64,000 bases of DNA from Aeromicrobium duanguangcaii (GTDB taxonomy: Bacteria; Actinomycetota; Actinomycetes; Propionibacteriales; Nocardioidaceae). The notes beneath the pieces were generated by a model. That model saw only the letters and a list, made by a program, of their open reading frames with translations. It was not told the origin of the DNA and did not search any database. Numbering within the stretch: position 1 is the stretch's first letter; each line of letters starts with the position of its first letter. The position numbers were made by a program, and so were the translations under genes. Positions 58,710-64,000 of this stretch are shown here, piece after piece. Where the stretch lies: the NCBI RefSeq assembly GCF_024508295.1, contig NZ_CP101990.1, forward strand, positions 1,426,001 to 1,490,000, given 5' to 3'.

Positions 58710-60317
58710 ATGAGCACGAGCTTCGGCAAGCACGACCCGGCGGACTTCCACGTCTACGACACGACGCTGCGTGACGGCGCCCAGCAGGAGGGCCTGAACC
58801 TGTCGATTCAAGACAAGATGGCCATCTCCCAGCACCTCGACGCGCTGGGTGTGGGTTACATCGAGGGCGGCTGGCCCGGCTCGAACCCCAAGGACACCGA
58901 GTTCTTCGCCCTCGCGGCCAAGGAGCTCGACCTGAAGCACGCGACCCTGGCCGCGTTCGGCTCGACCCGGCGCGCCGGCGCGGTGGCCGCCGACGATCCG
59001 CAGGTCGCCGCGCTGCGTGACTCGGGCGCCTCGGTCGTGACCGTCGTGGCCAAGAGCCACGACCAGCATGTGCTCCGCGCCCTGCGCACCACGCTGGACG
59101 AGAACCTCGCAATGGTCCGCGACACCGTGACGCACCTGCGCGGGGAGGGCCAGCGGGTCTTCCTGGACTGCGAGCACTTCTTCGACGGCTACCGCGAGAA
59201 CCGCGACTACGCCCTCGAGGTCGTGCGCGTCGCGACCGAGGCCGGCGCCGAGGTCGCGGTGCTCTGCGACACGAACGGCGGGATGCTGCCGCACTGGGTG
59301 AACGAGATCGTCGCCGACGTCCTGTCCTCGACGGGCGCCCGCCTGGGCATCCACGCCCACAACGACACCGGGTGCGCCGTGGCGAACTCGATCGCCGCCG
59401 TCCAGGCGGGCGCGACCCACGTGCAGGGTTGCGTCAACGGCTACGGCGAACGCACCGGCAACGCCGACCTCGTCACCTGTGTCGCCAACCTGGAGTTCAA
59501 GCTCGGGATGAGCATCATGCCCGACGGCGTGCTGGCCGATGCCACGCGCATCTCGCACGCGATCAGCGAGATCACGAACTACCCGCCGGTGGCCCGCCAG
59601 CCGTACACGGGCGTGTCGGCGTTCGCGCACAAGGCCGGGCTGCACGCCAGTGCGATCCGCGTCGATCCGGACCTGTACCAGCACATGGATCCGGCGCTGG
59701 TCGGCAATGACATGCGGCTTCTCGTCTCGGAGATGGCCGGTCGCGCGACGATCGAGCTCAAGGGCCGTGAGCTCGGCTTCGACCTGTCGGGCGACAACGA
59801 GCTGCTGACCCGGATCACCGACCAGGTCAAGAAGATGGAGCAGGACGGCTACACGTTCGAGGCGGCCGACGCCTCGTTCGAGCTGCTGCTGACCGAGGCG
59901 GTCACGGGCGTGCGCCCGGCCTACTTCGACGTCGAGTCCTGGCGCGTGATCGCCGGCTCGGCGGGTGACGGTGGCGCCGAGGCGATCGTCAAGGTCGTCG
60001 CGGGTGGTCGCCGGACCGCCGTGGTGGGGGAGGGCAACGGCCCGGTCAACGCCCTCGACCACGCGCTGCGCCAGGCGATCGAGAGGATCTACCCGGATGT
60101 CGCCCAGTTCCACCTGATCGACTTCCGCGTCCGGATCCTCGACCAGGGGCACGGCACGGACGCCGTGACGCGCGTGCTGATCGAGACCACGGACGGCAAG
60201 AGCTCGTGGGTCACGGTCGGCGTGGGCCCGAACATGATCGAGGCCTCCTTCGAGGCGCTCGTGGACGCGCTGACCTACGGCCTGCGCCTGCACGGAGTGG
60301 ACGCGTCACCGAGCTAG
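58710..60317 (+). CDS. cimA: Citramalate synthase
   Basis: A 535-residue HMGL-like enzyme: HVYDTTLRDGAQQEGLNLSI, GVGYIEGGWPGSNPKD, LGIHAHNDTGCAVANS and VQGCVNGYGERTGNADL form the catalytic TIM barrel; the C-terminal LeuA-type regulatory domain (from about residue 400) includes VNALDHALRQAI. It condenses pyruvate and acetyl-CoA to citramalate, a threonine-independent isoleucine route. Family features (WPGSNPKD rather than leuA motifs) favour CimA over 2-isopropylmalate synthase. ATG 58710 is preceded by AGGACGACC, a weak site. Expression is predicted to be Ile-attenuated. Confidence 0.93.
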   Translation: MSTSFGKHDPADFHVYDTTLRDGAQQEGLNLSIQDKMAISQHLDALGVGYIEGGWPGSNPKDTEFFALAAKELDLKHATLAAFGSTRRAGAVAADDPQVAALRDSGASVVTVVAKSHDQHVLRALRTTLDENLAMVRDTVTHLRGEGQRVFLDCEHFFDGYRENRDYALEVVRVATEAGAEVAVLCDTNGGMLPHWVNEIVADVLSSTGARLGIHAHNDTGCAVANSIAAVQAGATHVQGCVNGYGERTGNADLVTCVANLEFKLGMSIMPDGVLADATRISHAISEITNYPPVARQPYTGVSAFAHKAGLHASAIRVDPDLYQHMDPALVGNDMRLLVSEMAGRATIELKGRELGFDLSGDNELLTRITDQVKKMEQDGYTFEAADASFELLLTEAVTGVRPAYFDVESWRVIAGSAGDGGAEAIVKVVAGGRRTAVVGEGNGPVNALDHALRQAIERIYPDVAQFHLIDFRVRILDQGHGTDAVTRVLIETTDGKSSWVTVGVGPNMIEASFEALVDALTYGLRLHGVDASPS

Positions 60318-60351
60318 TCCGACTGCTTGCCGAAGAAAATTCTCTGACCGA

Positions 60352-60378
60352 TGTCGAAGAACCCGGTTCCCGTTCGTC
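60352..60378 (+). promoter_or_regulatory. ECF42-type promoter
   Basis: TGTCGA (60352-60357) and CGTC (60375-60378) with a 17-nt spacer match the ECF42 consensus I recall (TGTCGA at -35, CG(A/T)C at -10). It lies upstream of the YciI-sigma pair, implying autoregulation. Confidence 0.6.
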
Positions 60379-60422
60379 CTGTGTGCGAGGAGACTTTCCG
60401 ACAACCAGGAGGAGTGATCGAG

Positions 60423-60797
60423 ATGCCGCGTTTCATGGGATTCGTGCGGATGGCCGAGGGCGTGGGTACGCCGCCGCAGGAGCTGTTCGAGGCGATGGAT
60501 GCCTACATCGGCAACCAGGTGGAGAAGGGCGTGTTCCTCGACGGGGGCGGGCTCTACGGGACGGAGGACGCGGTGAACTACGTGGTCCGTGAGGGCCAGG
60601 TCACCCGCGTCGACGGCCCCTACGCCGAGGCCAAGGAGGTCGTCGGTGGCTGGGCGATCCTGCAGTACGACACCGTCGAGGAGGCGGCGGCCGAGCAGCA
60701 GGAGTTCGCCGAGCTGCACGCGAAGTACTGGCCCGAGGTCACGGTCATCTCGACCCTGCGCCAGATCTCCAACGGTCCCGACAACCCGGGCGACTGA
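60423..60797 (+). CDS. YciI/DGPF-family protein linked to ECF42 sigma factor
   Basis: A 124-residue alpha-beta barrel protein: FMGFVRMAEGVGTPPQELFE, FLDGGGLYGTEDAV, and RVDGPYAEAKEVVGGWAI, which holds the DGP motif. These proteins are the standard partners and targets of ECF42 sigma factors. AGGAGG (60407-60412) is 10 nt before the ATG at 60423. The TGA overlaps the proposed CTG start of the sigma gene. Confidence 0.85.
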   Translation: MPRFMGFVRMAEGVGTPPQELFEAMDAYIGNQVEKGVFLDGGGLYGTEDAVNYVVREGQVTRVDGPYAEAKEVVGGWAILQYDTVEEAAAEQQEFAELHAKYWPEVTVISTLRQISNGPDNPGD

Positions 60798-62074
60798 GTA
60801 CCGCGTCGCGCCCGCACGAGGCGATCATCACGACGTGGCGGGCCGAGTCGGCCCGCCTCGTCGGAGCGCTCACGCGCCTGACCGGTGACATCGCGCTGGC
60901 AGAGGACCTCGCTCAGGACGCACTCGTGGCCGCTCTCGAGCACTGGCCTGCGACCGGCGTGCCGGACGAGCCGGGCGCGTGGCTCCTGACGACCGCCCGT
61001 CGGCGCGCCATCGACCAGTTCCGCCGCGCCGACGTGCTGCGTCACAAGCTCCGAGAGCTCGCCCGTGATGGCGAGGAGGAGGTCATGCCGCCGATCGACC
61101 ACATCGAGGACGACGCGCTGCGCCTCATGTTCCTGACCTGCCATCCCGCTCTGACGCCCGAGTCCCGGGCGGCACTGACCCTGCGTCTGGTCGGCGGGCT
61201 CACGACGGGCGAGATCGCGCGCGGCTTCCTGGCGTCGGAGCCCGCCATCGGCCAGCGGATCTCACGGGCGAAGGCTAGGCTCTCGGCGGTCCGGGCGGAG
61301 TTCGACCTGCCCACCGGAGCCGAGCGCGAGGCACGCCTCGACGACGTCATGGCGGTCGTCTACCTGATCTTCAACGAGGGGTACACAGCCACGAGCGGCG
61401 TCGACTGGATGCGGCCGGACCTGACGCACGAGGCGATCCGTCTCGCCCGGATGCTGGCGGACCTCGCTCCCCACGAGCCGGAGGTGCTGGGACTGTCATC
61501 CCTCGTGCAGCTGCAGGCCTCGCGCATACCCGCCCGTCTCGACGACTCGGGCGCGCCGGTGCTGTTGGAGGAGCAGGACCGCTCGCGGTGGGACACGGGC
61601 TTGATCCGACGGGGCTTGGCCGACCTCGCGCGGGCCGAGCAGCTGGCGGCGGAGGGGGTCCCGGTGGGCCGTTACTTCCTGCAGGCATCGATCGCTGCCC
61701 AGCATGCGCGTGCCGCGCGGGCGCAGGACACGCACTGGCGGCGGATCGCTGCCCTGTACGACGTGCTGGCGGCGGCGGCACCGGGTCCGGTCGTCGAGGT
61801 GAACCGCGCCGTCGCGCACGGGCGCGCGTTCGGGGCCGCCGCGGGGCTGGCGGTGCTCGACGCGCTGGACGCCGACGCGCTGAGCGGAGCGCCACTCGTG
61901 CCGAGTGTGCGCGCCGACCTGTTGGAGCGAGCGGGCGCGCACGTCGAGGCGGAGGCGGCGTTCATGGAAGCCGCGTCCCTCACGCGGAACGCGAGCGAGC
62001 GGGGCCTGTTGCTCGGCCGGGCCGAGGAGGTCAGGCGAACAGCCGCTCGGGCTCGTCGAGATCGCCCTAGTTGA
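60794..62074 (+). CDS. ECF42-type RNA polymerase sigma factor with C-terminal TPR-like extension
   Basis: A 426-residue protein if it starts at CTG 60794. Region 2 (TWRAESARLVGALTRLTGD, IALAEDLAQDALVAALEHWP) and region 4 (ALTLRLVGGLTTGEIARGFL) are followed by the DUF6596/TPR extension (YLIFNEGYTATSG, DLTHEAIRLARMLADLAPHE, VEVNRAVAHGRAFG). No ATG, GTG or TTG lies between the YciI stop and region 2; the first is GTG 60926, which would remove much of region 2. CTG overlaps the preceding TGA as CTGA, mirroring ATGA coupling elsewhere here. Confidence 0.85.
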   Translation: MSTASRPHEAIITTWRAESARLVGALTRLTGDIALAEDLAQDALVAALEHWPATGVPDEPGAWLLTTARRRAIDQFRRADVLRHKLRELARDGEEEVMPPIDHIEDDALRLMFLTCHPALTPESRAALTLRLVGGLTTGEIARGFLASEPAIGQRISRAKARLSAVRAEFDLPTGAEREARLDDVMAVVYLIFNEGYTATSGVDWMRPDLTHEAIRLARMLADLAPHEPEVLGLSSLVQLQASRIPARLDDSGAPVLLEEQDRSRWDTGLIRRGLADLARAEQLAAEGVPVGRYFLQASIAAQHARAARAQDTHWRRIAALYDVLAAAAPGPVVEVNRAVAHGRAFGAAAGLAVLDALDADALSGAPLVPSVRADLLERAGAHVEAEAAFMEAASLTRNASERGLLLGRAEEVRRTAARARRDRPS

Positions 62075-63239
62075 GCAAGGGGGGAGCACTCGTCACATAT
62101 CGCTCGGTCCAGCTGGCCGGCGGGTCGAGGTGCCGCTCGGCGAGGTGACCGTGCGACTTCATGTTGTGGTGCTTGCGGCACAGGCATCGCAGATTCCGTG
62201 CCGAGGTCTCGCCGCCTGAGTCGTAGTCCTGGGCGTGGTCGAGGTCGGTCTCGAACACCGGTGCTCGGCACCCGGCGACCCGACAGGTGCCGTCCCGCCA
62301 GTGGAGGGCCTGTCTCAGTGACTCGGTGGGGCGGTACGCCAGGACCGTGGTGTCGAGTACCCCACCCATCGGGTCGAGCACCAGTCGACGGAACACGGTG
62401 TGCTCGCTGGCCGCCAGTTCGCGGACCCATTCGTGGCCCAGCGGCTCGCCGTCGCGGGTGATCCCCGGGCCGGTGGTGAGGCCGATCAGATCGGTGGCCG
62501 CGATGCTGATCGCGATCTCGGCGCGGATGTCGGTGGACGTGCCGGTGCAGGACGTGAGCCAGTGCCCGAGGATGTCGGCCTGCTTCTGGTCGCGCGTGCG
62601 GGTGTCGCGGGTGTCGGTCTCGGGGTCGATGCCGGGAAGGGCACGGGCCGCCTTGCGCAGGCGTTCGGCCGCGGCGATGGCCACGCCCGTGGGCAGCAGT
62701 GCGTTGAGCCAGCTGGTGCCGTCGTCGTTGTGGGTGACCGAGACGCGGCGGGTTTCGACGGCGCGTGCCGTCTCGGCGGCCGCCTGCTCGGGCTCGATCC
62801 GGGCGCGGAAGCGGCGCAGCCAGCCCTTCAGCTCGCCGACGGTGTGGGTTGACGCATAGGTGATGGCCGCCCGCTCGAGAGCTTCCCAACTCTCGCGTTC
62901 GGTGAGTCGTTCGGCGGTGTCGGCGATCGCACTGGCACGGGAGGCATCCACATCGCCGACGCGGAACGCCGCCCACACGGCGGGCGTCCGCTCGCGCAGG
63001 GTCTCGGTCTCGAAGACGATCGCCCAGACATGGCGCTCGGTGACCCGCAGAGCCTGGGCGATCTCAAGCGTGACCTCGCGCCGGGCCAGCTCCTTGCTCA
63101 GGACGATGTCGTCGGAGCGATCGATCTCGGCCACTCGGCGGTCATGGTGCCGGGTGATCAACTGCCATTCTGCGAACTCGGCCATCGCCCGGGCGCGACG
63201 GACACCGTCGAACGCGCCAGCCGTGGTTTCGAACTCCAT
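62067..63239 (-). CDS. DUF222 / HNH endonuclease domain protein
   Basis: A 390-residue member of the actinobacterial 13E12/REP family. DUF222 occupies residues 20-290. The C-terminal HNH motif is visible as CRVAGCRAPVFETDLDHAQD and CRKHHNMKSHG (His, Asn, His and paired cysteines). These genes are multicopy in many actinobacteria and may be mobile or defence-related. The ATG at 63239 is 6 nt after a TACGTT box on the minus strand (63246-63251), suggesting leaderless transcription. Its 3' end overlaps the sigma gene by 8 nt, convergent. Confidence 0.85.
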   Translation of the reverse strand: MEFETTAGAFDGVRRARAMAEFAEWQLITRHHDRRVAEIDRSDDIVLSKELARREVTLEIAQALRVTERHVWAIVFETETLRERTPAVWAAFRVGDVDASRASAIADTAERLTERESWEALERAAITYASTHTVGELKGWLRRFRARIEPEQAAAETARAVETRRVSVTHNDDGTSWLNALLPTGVAIAAAERLRKAARALPGIDPETDTRDTRTRDQKQADILGHWLTSCTGTSTDIRAEIAISIAATDLIGLTTGPGITRDGEPLGHEWVRELAASEHTVFRRLVLDPMGGVLDTTVLAYRPTESLRQALHWRDGTCRVAGCRAPVFETDLDHAQDYDSGGETSARNLRCLCRKHHNMKSHGHLAERHLDPPASWTERYVTSAPPLLN

Positions 63240-63245
63240 GCACCC

Positions 63246-63251
63246 AACGTA
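63246..63251 (-). promoter_or_regulatory. -10 box of leaderless HNH transcript
   Basis: TACGTT on the minus strand followed by 6 nt (GGGTGC) and the ATG at 63239. Confidence 0.4.
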
Positions 63252-63351
63252 GTGGGCGCCACCGACAGTTCTTCGAGGGACGCGCGACGGCGCAATCCAT
63301 GGGATCCGCAATCCCGCCTCGGCAGGTCCTCCACTGCGGCAGTATGCGGAT

Positions 63352-64000
63352 ATGACTCACGGGGCGGGCAGCGTGAACGGCGAGGGCATCTTTCAGATCA
63401 GTCCGGGAGGGGAGCTTCTCTCGCTCGAAGTGACGCCCTATGAGGCCGAGGACGTTCTGCAAGCACTTCTCGAAACGCACCCTGACCTGCTCGCAGGGGC
63501 ACAGATGACCCCTGAAGTCCCGCGTCGCTGGGCACTCGTGAAGCGTGAGCAGGGCGTTCCGGATCGTGATGACTCGGGATCGCGCTGGAGTGTCGACCAT
63601 CTGTTCGTCGATCAGGACGCGGTTCCCACCTTGGTGGAGGTCAAGCGATCGACGGACACCCGCATCCGCCGTGAGGTCGTCGGACAGATGTTGGACTACG
63701 CCGCGAACGGGGTCAGGTACTGGCCGGCTGAGAGCCTGCAACTGGCATTCGAAGCGACCCAATCGGCGCTCGGGAACAGTCCACGTGGAACTCTCGCGTC
63801 GCTGTGCGACGACGGCGACGTAAGTGCCGAGGGGTTCTTTGCCCGAGTCGGTGACAACCTCCGCGCCGGGCGCATCAGGATGGTGTTCGTCGCCGATGTC
63901 ATCCCCGATGAACTCATGCGAATCGTCGAGTTCCTCAACGAGCAGATGAACCCGGCGGAGGTCTTCGCTGTCCAGGTCAAGCGGTTCCGGGCGCAAGGGC
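63352..64000 (+). CDS. Putative PD-(D/E)XK nuclease-like protein, 3' end cut by window
   Basis: The frame from ATG 63352 is open to the window end (216 codons). The centre reads RWSVDHLFVDQDAVPTLVEV then KRSTDTRIRREVVGQMLDYA, a D...(E)VK arrangement typical of the PD-(D/E)XK fold (DUF91/Mrr-like stand-alone nucleases). Codons such as CTT, CGA, GAA, TTT and CAA are more frequent than in neighbouring genes, hinting at recent acquisition. It is divergent from the HNH gene. Function unknown; DNA repair or defence are plausible. Confidence 0.65.
   Translation, partial: MTHGAGSVNGEGIFQISPGGELLSLEVTPYEAEDVLQALLETHPDLLAGAQMTPEVPRRWALVKREQGVPDRDDSGSRWSVDHLFVDQDAVPTLVEVKRSTDTRIRREVVGQMLDYAANGVRYWPAESLQLAFEATQSALGNSPRGTLASLCDDGDVSAEGFFARVGDNLRAGRIRMVFVADVIPDELMRIVEFLNEQMNPAEVFAVQVKRFRAQG

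Overview
The window is about 70% G+C chromosome from an actinobacterium. The pyr, mihF-gmk-rpoZ-coaBC-metK-priA-fmt-rsmB, rib, hisEG and infC-rpmI-rplT-pheST blocks, the GTG/TTG starts and the recurrent TANNNT box 6-7 bases before start codons all fit Propionibacteriales (Nocardioides/Aeromicrobium-like). That assignment is inference. No 16S gene is present, and I found no tRNA, CRISPR array, phage or IS element.

Layout. 1-19.3 kb is accessory: two aldo/keto reductases, Rossmann and zinc dehydrogenases, secreted beta-propeller proteins, a sigma factor with a membrane partner in reversed order, a NarL-type two-component system next to an ABC exporter, a class II amidotransferase, a TrmO-like protein, a TetR/alcohol dehydrogenase pair with visible operators, and three broken genes. 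These are a 5' fragment at 7.7 kb, a decayed LysR gene at 14.5-15 kb, and a gene with three in-frame stop codons at 18.8-19.26 kb.

19.5-27.5 kb is the pyrimidine operon pyrR-pyrB-pyrC-carA-carB-pyrF. It is preceded by a PyrR-type hairpin that covers its own ribosome binding site. 27.5-32.75 kb on the minus strand is a compact four-gene module: sigma factor, 145-aa protein, intracellular subtilisin carrying seven PFTRGA repeats, and TPR-CHAT protease. It sits between pyrF and mihF, which are often neighbours in actinobacteria. It is the best candidate here for an undescribed system: a sigma-controlled two-protease cascade in which the Arg-containing repeats could be the CHAT cleavage sites.

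33-47.4 kb is housekeeping: mihF, gmk, rpoZ, coaBC, metK, a helicase-dead priA, fmt, rsmB and rpe, then an FMN riboswitch with ribD-ribE-ribBA-ribH, then hisE-hisG, a PH-domain protein and SseB. 47.4-50 kb holds secreted and AIM24 proteins and an M15 peptidase. 50-57 kb is infC (AUC start, attenuator), rpmI, rplT, an rRNA methyltransferase, a PAS kinase and pheST. 57-60.3 kb carries aspA and cimA; cimA is preceded by a leaderless 12-residue leader peptide with three consecutive Ile codons and an intrinsic terminator. 60.4-62 kb is an ECF42-type sigma factor with its YciI/DGPF partner. The end holds a DUF222 HNH protein and a partial PD-(D/E)XK-like nuclease gene.
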